The notes below the pieces were generated by a model that saw nothing but the letters and a program-made list of their open reading frames with translations, ran no database searches and was not told where the DNA came from. Shown piece by piece: positions 35,953 to 44,714 of a stretch of DNA of 64,000 nucleotides. Made by a program: the position numbers and the translations under genes. The stretch is taken from assembly GCA_028709785.1 (NCBI GenBank), contig JAQUTK010000017.1, positions 1 to 64,000 on the forward strand, read 5' to 3'. This DNA comes from Bacteroidales bacterium (lineage in GTDB: Bacteria; Bacteroidota; Bacteroidia; Bacteroidales; JAQUTK01). Position 1 is the first letter of the stretch; each line of letters starts with the position of its first letter.

Positions 35953-36666
35953 TTATTTTGATTCCCATTCCTTGACAAACCGTAGCAGGTAATCTTCGGC
36001 CTTCAGCGCCATCTCCGGACTGAGTGCATGAAAATCCAGCACTACCTTGTAACTGTCCGCATCTTCTCTGGTAATCTCCATCTTTATATCTTCACCAGAT
36101 ACAACCCACGGCATTTCCAGTAGTTTGCCCTTCAGCATAGTATTGATCTTTTCAGGCGGAAAGGTAGAGAATACCTTGAGCGTAATACGATGTTCAGCTC
36201 CTTTCACGTTACTGACAGGTAATACAATGGGTTTTCTGCTGATTACACTGTAAGGAATCCTGATTATCATCCCTTCCTTTGTGCTAACCTCAAGCGAGCG
36301 ATAGCCCGCTTTTTTTATTGTGCAATATCCCTCAACTGTCTGTATCATCTTACCTGCTTCAAATCCATTTTCAGCTTTAAGAATCACCCCACAGACCAAG
36401 TCGCGTCCAAAGTACCATACGAATAGAAGTAAAAGCACGATAACCACGCTTCCGGGGACAACGGCATTAAGTGGTGTTTCTGCTGTCTCTCTATAGACAA
36501 TCCATAAAGCAAACCAGACCCAGAGGATTAGTTCTATCATTGGGAATAATTTACCGAAGAGAGATCTCACCCGACCATTGGTCACAAGAATGTAGAAATA
36601 GGTTGAGAAGGTTCTCAAACCAAGAAATAGCACTATTGCAAGGGCTATAATATACAGCGTTATCAT
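35953..36666 (-). CDS. MscS-like membrane protein coupled to the SLC12-ATPase gene
   Basis: This 237-residue protein has three hydrophobic segments (about residues 2-22, 40-60, 70-90). A beta domain follows whose text, from KMIQTVEGYCTIKKAGYRSL to MIIRIPYSVISRKP, has the pattern of the MscS middle domain (GTVEEIGLRST-like, then IPNS-like). An alpha/beta C-terminal part (about 150-237) also fits MscS. It is smaller than E. coli MscS (286) and its pore helix is not obvious, so channel function is only likely. Its start overlaps the stop of the large transporter gene by four bases (ATGA), strong evidence that the two act together, perhaps in ion or osmotic balance. Confidence 0.7.
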   Translation of the reverse strand: MITLYIIALAIVLFLGLRTFSTYFYILVTNGRVRSLFGKLFPMIELILWVWFALWIVYRETAETPLNAVVPGSVVIVLLLLFVWYFGRDLVCGVILKAENGFEAGKMIQTVEGYCTIKKAGYRSLEVSTKEGMIIRIPYSVISRKPIVLPVSNVKGAEHRITLKVFSTFPPEKINTMLKGKLLEMPWVVSGEDIKMEITREDADSYKVVLDFHALSPEMALKAEDYLLRFVKEWESK

Positions 36667-39600
36667 AACAATTCTATGTTTATAAGTTTCTTAACAAGAT
36701 GAATTTCTATAGCCGGATGGATGGCATAGATACCTGTAAACTTCTCAATGAGAATACCCTTCTGAAAAAGTGTTTGTATTATCCTTTCCGTGTTTTCCGG
36801 TTCACAGTCGAGCATTGTGGAAAGTCTGCCGATAGAAAACCTTCTATGCAATATAAACTGCAGGATGACAATAATCTCTTCTTGTTGCATTTCATCAGGG
36901 AAAGAGATACGCTTATCAGCCGGTTTGCTAATGAATATCGTATTGCCTGAAATTCTTTTGATACCTGTAAGCCATAAGTTGATGGCATACCCCGGATTGC
37001 CGAGTGAGAGGTTGAAAAACCGATTGAACAGGCTAGCATATTCCCAGTTAGTAATTTCATCATCGCTCTTCTTGTTCAATACCAGTTTCATTCCTCCTGC
37101 CTGATGACGTACCATGATAAGATCCTTCAGTTCGCGTGCATCAAAAGGTCGGCAATATAGAAGATCCAGTGCCCATATACTGATTGAGGTCAGCTGATTG
37201 ATTACCCTGAGAGCATATTTATTTACATTGACGATGAAGAGTAACTTATTTCCATATTCACGCATGAGGAAGATTATTCTTTCTATCACAGCGGTGCCAC
37301 CAGATTTTCTTTCCCACCAGAGTTCGAGGTCATTGATGATTACCACCTTCCTGTCATTCATCTCTTCGAGATAGGTGGTGAGCAAACCGTTTCCATTCAT
37401 CTTTTTCAAAAGCATTTTATCAAAAAGATCCACATCCGCAGTACACTCTTTGGGAGCTCTCACTGAGTATATATTTTGTTTTGCAAAGTGAAGCTCTGCC
37501 AAATGTCTGCTCAGACTCGATTTTCCGGAACTTCTTTCACCACTTACAATCAGCAATCCCGTGGTGCCTGCATAGAACCGTTTGATAGCCTGGCTACCCT
37601 TTTCAAGTTCGGGTTTCATACCCACCCAGAAATCAGTGCCCGGAGCTGTACTTTCAGAAAACAGGTTGTAATAGTAAAAGGGCAGTTTTTCAAGTATAGC
37701 CTTGTTAGGTGAATAAGACTCAAGCATCTTCTTTACAGGTTCATAGGGATAAAGAGAAGCTCTTTCGTTTTGAATTTCCAGTCTGTTTGCCCACAGTAAG
37801 CCCTCACTTTTCCTGTAAAATAACTTGACCATCATGCTCACAATACCTTTATTGAATCTATCTTTCAGAAGAGACACCCGGTTAAATAATTTGCGCTGAT
37901 CCGATTTTAAAGAGAGTTTGTTCAATCCGACCGAACTTTTTACAATCGCTGCAGCTGAGAGAGGCTCAAAAGAATCATCCAGGGCTTTGTTTAGAATGAT
38001 GCGGAAATTCTTATTCAATTCTGATACTTTATATATCTCACTATTAATATCTTGTATCAATTTATTTGAGATAATATTACGTTGTTTCCGGAGCAATGAT
38101 ATATCCGTTGCATCGGATATATCGCTCTCACCAGATGAAAGATTAAAGTTTGTCACACTGATTATTTCTTTCAAAGCGACCTTTGTTTGTGAGAGTTGTT
38201 GTGCGATGACTATCAATTGTTTTCTGATTTGATCACTCAGCAGATTACTGATATAGTAGTCGGCCGTCTTGCGTACCGAAATATTAAATGCTTCCGCATT
38301 TTCGAGACCTCTTAGCCTGATGTTTTCCAGTAGCTGACTTCCGCTGATTACAAGATTTTCCGGGAGTTCTTCCACCGTTTCATGTATCTCTTTGATCAAA
38401 GTAGTAAAAAGAGTATCCAGCTGCGGGAGGGAAAGATCCTTCATTGTAAGCACCTCATGATTGTTAACCGGAGATTCTGGCCCGAGAAGAGATCTTATCT
38501 GAATCTCTATGTCCTGCAATTTTCGGACGATCTCTGTGTCGATACGTGACTCTGCCTCTTGTTCTGTTTTTCCAATCTTTGCGGCCAGACGGTTCTTTAA
38601 GAAAAGGTAAGTAAAATCCAGAAAGTTTCTGTTCATGTGATTTTCCATAAAAGGAAACCATACCTCTCTATATTCCTGCAACCTGCTTTCGAGCGTTGTC
38701 CATCTCTTGTTCAATGGTTTCAGTTGGCTATTTAATAAGTTTGCCTGTGGACATGCCACATGTGAGCAAAAGCCTTCCAGATCCTCTCTCACACTTTCAA
38801 AGAATTCCCTTCTTCTATCTGAGAAATAGGAGAGGTTCCCATCACTGAGCACCTTGATTGAAGCTGATATTTTCTCTTTTTCCTCAAGGAAATGAGCCGT
38901 AGTCAATTGAGCCGTTCGTGCTCTCTCTATTGTATCGTGATTCATTAATAAGAGATCGCGTATGCCGGCAAAGGCGGTCAGACTCTGAGTGGCGTAACTC
39001 TCCTGGAAACGCATTAAGTCTTCGAGTCGTCTCACATACAGATAATATCTTGCAGACGGTGACGATTTGACAACAATCAGCACTTTCTTTCTGAACAATG
39101 AATGTCGGAGCAAAGCTAGTTTTTTATACAGTTTACTTCCTTTACCAGTATCAATGAGCTGTTTGAATTCTTCTTTTGAAAACGTGAGAGTTACCTTTTC
39201 AGGAAGAGCCTCAAGCGCTCCGTTGATCTGAGATAAATACTTCTGAATACCATTCTGAAGTACCTCACGCTCATAACTCAGATAGTCAGTCCTAAGTTTA
39301 TCCAGTTGGTTACGGGCATGAAAATCATAATCATTCAATGTCTTGAGATATTCGGAATTTTTCTCAGTCAGGTATTTCCCAGTACTAATAGTTTCCAGTC
39401 TGTTCAACGCTTTATCGGCCAGACTACCCAACTGTTCGAGAAAACTGCTACGGTTTGCACAAATAGCCTGAAATACGTTGTCATCAAGCTGACGAGTGAA
39501 CTCATTCAACTCTCCGGCAAGTTTAGTTACATCTTTAAAAATAGGCAAATCCTCCGATACATCCAGTTTATCTATTATAGCATGCACTTGCTCATTTAGA

Positions 39601-41801
39601 GCACTACTTTTAGAAGTCTCTTTTTGCGAAGCTGGCAGAACCGGCGACACATTGATCTCATCAAAACCTGAAGAAGCCCGGATCAGAAGTGTAGAACTCA
39701 ATCCGCAGATCAGCTCATTGATCTGACTCACAGTCTCACTTACATTCTTTTCCGTAAAATCAGGAATTCCTAGAATCGTCAGGTCAGCCTCTGATGAGTG
39801 CATGTGAATCAACTCTTTAAGTGGTATTCCTTCCAGATTGTTCAGCATCTTCACTGTTGCCTTCACGCGATAATATTCCAGCGTACGGTCCATCACAGCA
39901 TAATACTTCTCTATATGGCTGCTCTCTGCAACAGCCAGAATGCGTATCTCAGCGTTTCTCCACTTCATATTTGAAGTGATAAACCGGATAAGGTGCAATG
40001 TCAGAGCCAGATTTCTACCCTCACCAGACCACCAACAATCAATTTTTTTATAATCACCAAATCCCGCTTCTTTGTCAAAATTAAGGAATACCTGGCTATA
40101 GTCCAAATGATCCATGTTACTTAGCAGACCTTCAAATTTGTCCGTATTTTTTGCATTTTTAGGCCATCCCATCAGTAGTGTGTTCGGTTCGAATCCGGAG
40201 AAACCATATACTCTGCTTATCATTTCTATCCCCTCGTAAATATTACTACATAGGTGTTTACGTGTGATAATATCCCGTTCATCACCAATCGATTCAACTG
40301 TAACCTGTGCTACTTTATCAAACAGATGAGCCTTATCCGGCTGTTCATCTAGTTCAAAGTTTGTAAATATTCCCTGTTTGCCGACAATTGCCTTCCCAAT
40401 CTCAATCAGGTAGGGTCTTTGCTTCGCTCCACCACTGAAAAGGATAATGTTTGGCCTCCAAAAGCGGTTGTTCAGCTGACTCTTATTCAGCCGAAGCAAT
40501 CCCATCTTCACAAGAGAAAGCCAGATACTTGAGCGTGTGTCACCATTGCGTAGCGTAAGTTCCTTATTTTTAAGAAAAAAGAAGAGAGCCAGAAGAATAA
40601 CTGTTGCACCTCCTAAAGCTGCTATATCCAGCTGAATCATTACGACTACACAGGCGATAGCTCCAATAATACTCACAATCCGTGGAATCTTGAATGTTGG
40701 TCGGAAATCGCTGTTAGCCCAACTCTCTACCGCATAAGTTATATTTAGAAATCCATACGTGATAATAAAGAAAATTGTAACGATTCGTGCGATTACATTC
40801 AGTTCGCCGATAAGAATCCCTGATTCAGCAATCAGAAAGGTAAGCAGTACCGCATTACGTGGTTCGTTGGAAGCTCCGAAACCCTTTCCAAATAAAGCCG
40901 GAGCGATTCTGTCCTTTGCCACAGCCTGCAAAATACGCGGAGCACCAAGGATACTGCCAAGTGCCGAAGATAAGGTAGCTCCGAGAATTCCTATTGTTAC
41001 TAGTTGAGGAACAAGTGAAATAGACAGAAGTACATTGGGATCATGTACAAGCAGATTGCGATCTACCGTATATGCAAAAAAGAAAGAGAGACCGATATAA
41101 ATAGCCAGTCCCACAAGAATAGCTGTAATTGTACCAACAGGTATTGCTTTGCGTGGATCTTTTAAGTCGCCCGACATAGAAACACCCGCTTCAAAGCCCG
41201 TAACGGCAGGAAAGAAAATTGCAAAAAGCGTAATCCAGGGTAGGGAATCAGGAAGCGTATCAATGCCTGGTGCAACCGGAGTAAAAGCATGATTGCCAAA
41301 AAATACGGACAACAAAGAAAGGATCATCGCGCACAAGATAATGTACTGAGTTTTAATTGTAAGTGAAGTACTGAAAAATGTAAGAATAGTAACAAGCAAC
41401 AAGATGGCAGATCCGGCAATACGAATAGTATTCAGATTGACATCCATGCCGATTACCCCCAGAAAGACCTCAGCAAAACCTATCAGATACAGACTCACAC
41501 TAAATGAAAGTCCTACATACAGAGCCCAGCCGAGTGTGCCTCCGATAGGTAACCCCAGACTGCGTGATATGATGTAATACGTACCCCCCGTCTCCACCCG
41601 CTTGTCTGTGGCAATGGAAGAGACACTCAGTCCGGTGCTGCCCGATATGATATGCGCAACCAGGATAATGCCCAAAGTGGCCAAAAGTCCCGCTTGCCCA
41701 ACGATCCAGGGCAACCTCATGTACATAATAACGCCCAACAGGGTTAATATCGACGGTGTGAATACGCCACCAAAAATCCCGAATTTCTTAGATTTTCCCA
41801 T
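36663..41801 (-). CDS. SLC12-like cation-chloride cotransporter fused to a P-loop ATPase
   Basis: This is a 1712-residue protein. Residues 1-440 form about 12 membrane helices of the APC superfamily. The start (GIFGGVFTPSILTLLGVIMY, then RLPWIVGQAGL) and TGGTYYIISRSLGLPIGG match cation-chloride cotransporters more than amino-acid permeases. Residues about 455-740 resemble the cytoplasmic C-terminal domain of that family (NNRFWRPNIILFSGGAKQRP). A long helical region (about 750-1390) follows, then a P-loop ATPase with Walker A GERSSGKSS (Lys1427) and Walker B VVIINDLELWW (Asp1491), and a winged-helix-like end (about 1630-1712). I know no characterised protein with this layout. The downstream MscS-like gene overlaps by four bases. 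ATP-dependent control of an ion symporter is a reasonable guess. Confidence 0.85.
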   Translation of the reverse strand: MGKSKKFGIFGGVFTPSILTLLGVIMYMRLPWIVGQAGLLATLGIILVAHIISGSTGLSVSSIATDKRVETGGTYYIISRSLGLPIGGTLGWALYVGLSFSVSLYLIGFAEVFLGVIGMDVNLNTIRIAGSAILLLVTILTFFSTSLTIKTQYIILCAMILSLLSVFFGNHAFTPVAPGIDTLPDSLPWITLFAIFFPAVTGFEAGVSMSGDLKDPRKAIPVGTITAILVGLAIYIGLSFFFAYTVDRNLLVHDPNVLLSISLVPQLVTIGILGATLSSALGSILGAPRILQAVAKDRIAPALFGKGFGASNEPRNAVLLTFLIAESGILIGELNVIARIVTIFFIITYGFLNITYAVESWANSDFRPTFKIPRIVSIIGAIACVVVMIQLDIAALGGATVILLALFFFLKNKELTLRNGDTRSSIWLSLVKMGLLRLNKSQLNNRFWRPNIILFSGGAKQRPYLIEIGKAIVGKQGIFTNFELDEQPDKAHLFDKVAQVTVESIGDERDIITRKHLCSNIYEGIEMISRVYGFSGFEPNTLLMGWPKNAKNTDKFEGLLSNMDHLDYSQVFLNFDKEAGFGDYKKIDCWWSGEGRNLALTLHLIRFITSNMKWRNAEIRILAVAESSHIEKYYAVMDRTLEYYRVKATVKMLNNLEGIPLKELIHMHSSEADLTILGIPDFTEKNVSETVSQINELICGLSSTLLIRASSGFDEINVSPVLPASQKETSKSSALNEQVHAIIDKLDVSEDLPIFKDVTKLAGELNEFTRQLDDNVFQAICANRSSFLEQLGSLADKALNRLETISTGKYLTEKNSEYLKTLNDYDFHARNQLDKLRTDYLSYEREVLQNGIQKYLSQINGALEALPEKVTLTFSKEEFKQLIDTGKGSKLYKKLALLRHSLFRKKVLIVVKSSPSARYYLYVRRLEDLMRFQESYATQSLTAFAGIRDLLLMNHDTIERARTAQLTTAHFLEEKEKISASIKVLSDGNLSYFSDRRREFFESVREDLEGFCSHVACPQANLLNSQLKPLNKRWTTLESRLQEYREVWFPFMENHMNRNFLDFTYLFLKNRLAAKIGKTEQEAESRIDTEIVRKLQDIEIQIRSLLGPESPVNNHEVLTMKDLSLPQLDTLFTTLIKEIHETVEELPENLVISGSQLLENIRLRGLENAEAFNISVRKTADYYISNLLSDQIRKQLIVIAQQLSQTKVALKEIISVTNFNLSSGESDISDATDISLLRKQRNIISNKLIQDINSEIYKVSELNKNFRIILNKALDDSFEPLSAAAIVKSSVGLNKLSLKSDQRKLFNRVSLLKDRFNKGIVSMMVKLFYRKSEGLLWANRLEIQNERASLYPYEPVKKMLESYSPNKAILEKLPFYYYNLFSESTAPGTDFWVGMKPELEKGSQAIKRFYAGTTGLLIVSGERSSGKSSLSRHLAELHFAKQNIYSVRAPKECTADVDLFDKMLLKKMNGNGLLTTYLEEMNDRKVVIINDLELWWERKSGGTAVIERIIFLMREYGNKLLFIVNVNKYALRVINQLTSISIWALDLLYCRPFDARELKDLIMVRHQAGGMKLVLNKKSDDEITNWEYASLFNRFFNLSLGNPGYAINLWLTGIKRISGNTIFISKPADKRISFPDEMQQEEIIVILQFILHRRFSIGRLSTMLDCEPENTERIIQTLFQKGILIEKFTGIYAIHPAIEIHLVKKLINIELL

Positions 41802-41854
41802 AAAAAGGTAGTTTGAAATGTATGAGTCTCTTTGCGAATGCTAGAGACTACCCA

Positions 41855-41862
41855 CAAACATA
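41855..41862 (-). promoter_or_regulatory. -7 promoter box for the SLC12-ATPase operon
   Basis: Minus-strand TATGTTTG, 53 bases upstream of the start at 41801. Confidence 0.5.
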
Positions 41863-42036
41863 ATGAAAAACCTTTGAAAAAACAATTAATTATTCATCTT
41901 TGATTTTTTATCAGACTTATGTTGGTATATGGTAATCCGGTTATCATGTATTGATACTATTCGTGAAACAAGACCAATAAGAGTTATAATAACACAAACC
42001 TTTCAAGCCGCAGTTGCTTGACAGAGAGCAAAGCTT

Positions 42037-42044
42037 TACATTTG
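42037..42044 (+). promoter_or_regulatory. -7 promoter box for the DUF5715-type gene
   Basis: TACATTTG matches TAnnTTTG. TTGC lies 19 bases upstream (42014-42017) as a possible -33 element. The box places transcription start near 42051. Confidence 0.55.
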
Positions 42045-42072
42045 TAGGTGTAAATATGTGTTTAGATATAGC

Positions 42073-42819
42073 ATGTCAAAGAAAAAGATAATTATTCCCG
42101 TTTCAGCCTTCCTGTTGGTCATCGTCCTTGTCGCTTTGGTTTACATATTGACACCTTATCTCGTACCTTCTCCCAAGCCATCAACTTTATCAGATACATC
42201 AGAATACTCGAAGTATAGCATTCTGAATTATCGCTTTATTCAAAAGAATGAAGAGAATAGTTTGTACAAGAAACATCTCAATGCAGGCGCTTCATACGGT
42301 TGGCCTCCCATCCAGACGGAGGCACAACTAAAGGAACTGATCCGTTTACGTAAACTTGTCGAAGTGACAATTGGAAGAGGGTTCAGAATAGGTCCCAATC
42401 TGACTCACAGCGAACTTTATCTCACCAGAGATGCTTACCGTTTTCTACAAGAGCTTGGCAAAGCTTATTCCGATCGTGTCGGTGCCAGCCATACATTTAC
42501 CGTTACCTCGCTGACCCGAATGGTCAAAAAACAAAGGTCACTGACCCGTATCAACAGAAATGCTGTCAATGAAAGTTCGCACAGTTACGGATGCTCCTTC
42601 GATATCTCTTATGTTCGCTTTGATGGAGAGAGAGGACGTAAAAAACGCGAAGAAAAGATACTTGAAGAACTTTTGGAGGAGTATCAGAACAATAATCGGA
42701 TTCTCTTTATCAAAGAAAGAAAAATACCTTGTTTCCATATCACAGTCATGCGTACTCTGCTCTGGTATGAGAATAGGAATTACCCCTTACCTGACCGTGA
42801 CACGCAGGGGAACAACTAG
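42073..42819 (+). CDS. DUF5715-type, M15-like peptidase, membrane-anchored
   Basis: The product has 248 residues with start ATG 42073 (MSKKKIIIPVSAFLLVIV). A GTG at 42058 would leave only about 7 bases of leader after the predicted transcription start. Residues 6-26 form a signal or anchor helix. The C-terminal half has SSHSYGCSFDISYVRF and later CFHITV, which match the SxHxxGxxxD...H zinc site of M15-type D,D-carboxypeptidases, together with the upstream TSLTR segment. It is probably periplasmic and may act on peptidoglycan cross-links (inference). I connect it to the DUF5715 family of Bacteroidales from memory. Confidence 0.78.
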   Translation: MSKKKIIIPVSAFLLVIVLVALVYILTPYLVPSPKPSTLSDTSEYSKYSILNYRFIQKNEENSLYKKHLNAGASYGWPPIQTEAQLKELIRLRKLVEVTIGRGFRIGPNLTHSELYLTRDAYRFLQELGKAYSDRVGASHTFTVTSLTRMVKKQRSLTRINRNAVNESSHSYGCSFDISYVRFDGERGRKKREEKILEELLEEYQNNNRILFIKERKIPCFHITVMRTLLWYENRNYPLPDRDTQGNN

Positions 42820-42901
42820 AGTTCAGTATCGTCTTAAGTCAGATCAAAGACAGGTACAGAATTCCTGAGAGTTCCTTTCAGACAAACTTATATCTACCCA
42901 A

Positions 42902-42947
42902 AAAAGCTGCGGCAAACAGGAGCGGAGAAGCTCCCGGTTTGCCGCAG
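42902..42947 (-). terminator. Intrinsic terminator, convergent gap
   Basis: The stem CTGCGGCAAAC (42907-42917) / GTTTGCCGCAG (42937-42947) has an inner GGAGC/GCTCC helix. On the minus strand it is followed by CTTTTTT, so it terminates the NIPSNAP gene. It may also serve the plus-strand gene. Confidence 0.85.
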
Positions 42948-42979
42948 TCTCATCGGATACGAGTCCTGACTCTGGATTG

Positions 42980-43750
42980 TTAGATATCAGAATATTCTGT
43001 CGGATAATACAACACACGAACTATTCTGGACACTGTGTTCTGGTACTCGTCCAGTGCAGACATTTTCTTCCAATCCGGGTGATTTCCAAAAGCAGACCAA
43101 TGGGTGTCATGCGATTCCATATTTTCAAACGAGATCATATACATGAGGTTAGGCATCAGGTTGCCTGAGATCACTTCTGCAAAGAATACAGGATTGAAGT
43201 CAAGCTTTTTAAAGAGAGCAATCTCGCCTCCTTCGTTAAACATCTTTACTTTTTGACGATACAGATATTCAGTGGCTCCCTCGTAACTTCTCAGTTCGAA
43301 CACCTGATCCGAACGTTTTGTGGTAAATTTCGGAGTAAACAGACGTGGTGCATCCTTGAACGCTTTCAGCACAACCGATTCTTTGCGAGCAAATGCCACA
43401 TTATTATACGGAGCCTTCAGCACATCAGCACCGGCACTCTGATAGGTAGCGTCGGCAGCCAAAGTAGTTTGCAACTTGTCCAGCTGATCCGGCGAAGTCA
43501 GTGGTACTAACACCATAATCTGATTGCCGGCAGCCGTATCTGAAGCAACAGGCTTAAAAACTCCAACCGTTTTGATACCTGCCCGATGTAATGCCGGGAG
43601 AAAAGCTGTCTTGAGATACTTATCCATACGCACTTCCTGTGCTTTGTCCGACAGCCGATACGTTTGGATCTGATAAAAGTCTCGCTCTGTAGCCATACTC
43701 AGCTGTGCCAGAACAATGAAAAGGAAGGTGAGAAAGATACTTTTTTTCAT
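42980..43750 (-). CDS. Secreted NIPSNAP-family protein
   Basis: This 256-residue protein has a signal peptide (cleavage near SMA, residue 20). It contains two NIPSNAP-like ferredoxin-fold halves: the first starts with YQIQTYRLSDKAQEVRMD and the second with VFELRSYEGATEYLY. The second contains the conserved NLMYMISFENMESHDTHWSAF segment (given here only as landmarks; Trp and His are the conserved positions). The biochemical role of bacterial NIPSNAP proteins is not settled. It is a single gene with its own promoter and terminator. Confidence 0.88.
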   Translation of the reverse strand: MKKSIFLTFLFIVLAQLSMATERDFYQIQTYRLSDKAQEVRMDKYLKTAFLPALHRAGIKTVGVFKPVASDTAAGNQIMVLVPLTSPDQLDKLQTTLAADATYQSAGADVLKAPYNNVAFARKESVVLKAFKDAPRLFTPKFTTKRSDQVFELRSYEGATEYLYRQKVKMFNEGGEIALFKKLDFNPVFFAEVISGNLMPNLMYMISFENMESHDTHWSAFGNHPDWKKMSALDEYQNTVSRIVRVLYYPTEYSDI

Positions 43751-43801
43751 AGTTGTAAAGATATTAAAGTTTGAACCATTTGTTTTCTATCTGAATGCGG
43801 G

Positions 43802-43809
43802 CAAAGTTA
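43802..43809 (-). promoter_or_regulatory. -7 promoter box for the NIPSNAP gene
   Basis: Minus-strand TAACTTTG followed by C, 51 bases upstream of the start at 43750. Confidence 0.55.
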
Positions 43810-43934
43810 CAATAAGTTTTCAGACACCAAACTTAAGTGACCCCAAATATACAAACTGCACAATGATCACCTTATAGAAAAGAGGAGTGGAGCTGATGCC
43901 ACAACTCGATTGCTGAGAGTTCAGAAAAAAACAG

Positions 43935-43942
43935 TACTTTTG
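43935..43942 (+). promoter_or_regulatory. -7 promoter box for the WbuC-like cupin gene
   Basis: TACTTTTG matches TAnnTTTG, 37 bases upstream of the ATG at 43980. Confidence 0.6.
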
Positions 43943-43979
43943 TCTTTCACAAACGAATATACATCAAAGTACTGTCCAT

Positions 43980-44375
43980 ATGTTTACATTAGATACGCAA
44001 TTGCTTGATAGCCTTTCGGCAGAAGCCAGACAGAATCCGCGTCTGCGGATGAACCTGAACTTACACGACTCACTGGATGCGAAAGCACAGCGGTTGTTCA
44101 ATGCACTGGAGCCCGGCACAGACTTGCCGATCCATCGCCATCATCATACAGCCGAGACCTATTTACTGGTCAGAGGTAAGCTTCGGGTGATGTTTTACGA
44201 TGATGCCCGAAACGAGATCTCATCAACCATACTGGATACCCAAACCGGTAATTTTGGCGTACAGATTCCTGCTCACCAATGGCATACGCTGGAAGTACTT
44301 GAATCGGGCACTGTCATCTTTGAAGTAAAAGATGGTCCCTATACTCCGTTGGCAGAAGGAGATATACTGAAATAG
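43980..44375 (+). CDS. WbuC-family cupin-fold metalloprotein
   Basis: This 131-residue small cupin has the metal-site histidines in LPIHRHHHTAETY and the closing His in PAHQWHTLE, the layout of WbuC-like proteins. The start FTLDTQLLDSLSAEARQNPR is also typical of that family. WbuC genes often sit near O-antigen clusters, but here no glycan synthesis genes are adjacent. The enzyme activity is undetermined. It is transcribed alone, followed by an intergenic region with a long palindrome and a strong hairpin. Confidence 0.87.
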   Translation: MFTLDTQLLDSLSAEARQNPRLRMNLNLHDSLDAKAQRLFNALEPGTDLPIHRHHHTAETYLLVRGKLRVMFYDDARNEISSTILDTQTGNFGVQIPAHQWHTLEVLESGTVIFEVKDGPYTPLAEGDILK

Positions 44376-44473
44376 AGGAGAGGGGAGTGCCTTGAGGAAA
44401 TGACCGGAAGAGGTTGCAGAGACTGTCTGATGCGGTCCTGTTTTCATCCGTATGAATGGATTCACGCATAGGC

Positions 44474-44513
44474 ATCCGTGCTCCGTTTCACGAACGTGAA
44501 ACGGAGCACGGAT
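44474..44513. repeat. Long perfect palindrome (19-base arms)
   Basis: ATCCGTGCTCCGTTTCACG (44474-44492), loop aa, and the exact reverse complement (44495-44513), followed directly by CAGGACGTTTTTT. The core CCGTTTCA/TGAAACGG and the trailing CAGGACGTTTT are the same as in the element at 4664-4710. An overlapping outer inverted repeat (44468-44476 with 44533-44541) could form an alternative fold. Confidence 0.8.
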
Positions 44514-44627
44514 CAGGACGTTTTTTCAAAGAGATGCCTATCCGATCAGGCGATTGTCCGTACTAGATAATTTGTTCAGATAAGACCTTGCCACAGGTTC
44601 GGAGCATGGATGCATCAGAATGTCAAT

Positions 44628-44676
44628 AATAAAGACGCATCGGATGATAGAAAAAATCATCTGATGCGTCTTTATT
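44628..44676. terminator. Strong bidirectional hairpin terminator
   Basis: A 20-base stem, AATAAAGACGCATCGGATGA with its complement at 44657-44676, has one G-T wobble and a 9-base loop. T-rich ends lie on both strands. It lies between the cupin and TonB genes. Confidence 0.8.
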
Positions 44677-44714
44677 GTAACGGCCGGATACTAACAAATT
44701 AATACCTAGAAACG

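Larger units (their letters stand above)
44376..44714. other. 339-base intergenic region rich in inverted repeats
   Basis: It contains the long palindrome at 44474-44513, an outer pair ATAGGCATC/GATGCCTAT (44468-44476 and 44533-44541) that overlaps it, and a 20-base-stem hairpin at 44628-44676. No gene is seen, and no clear -7 box for the TonB gene was found. Confidence 0.65.

Noticed and set aside
40186-40196. GGTTCGAATCC, identical to a typical tRNA T-arm
   Set aside because: It lies inside the transporter coding sequence (FEPNT region, minus frame), with no acceptor stem or anticodon arm around it.
36663-41801. Calling the large transporter a plain amino-acid permease
   Set aside because: The N-terminal and TGGTYY segments fit cation-chloride cotransporters better, and the large C-terminal ATPase part is foreign to permeases.
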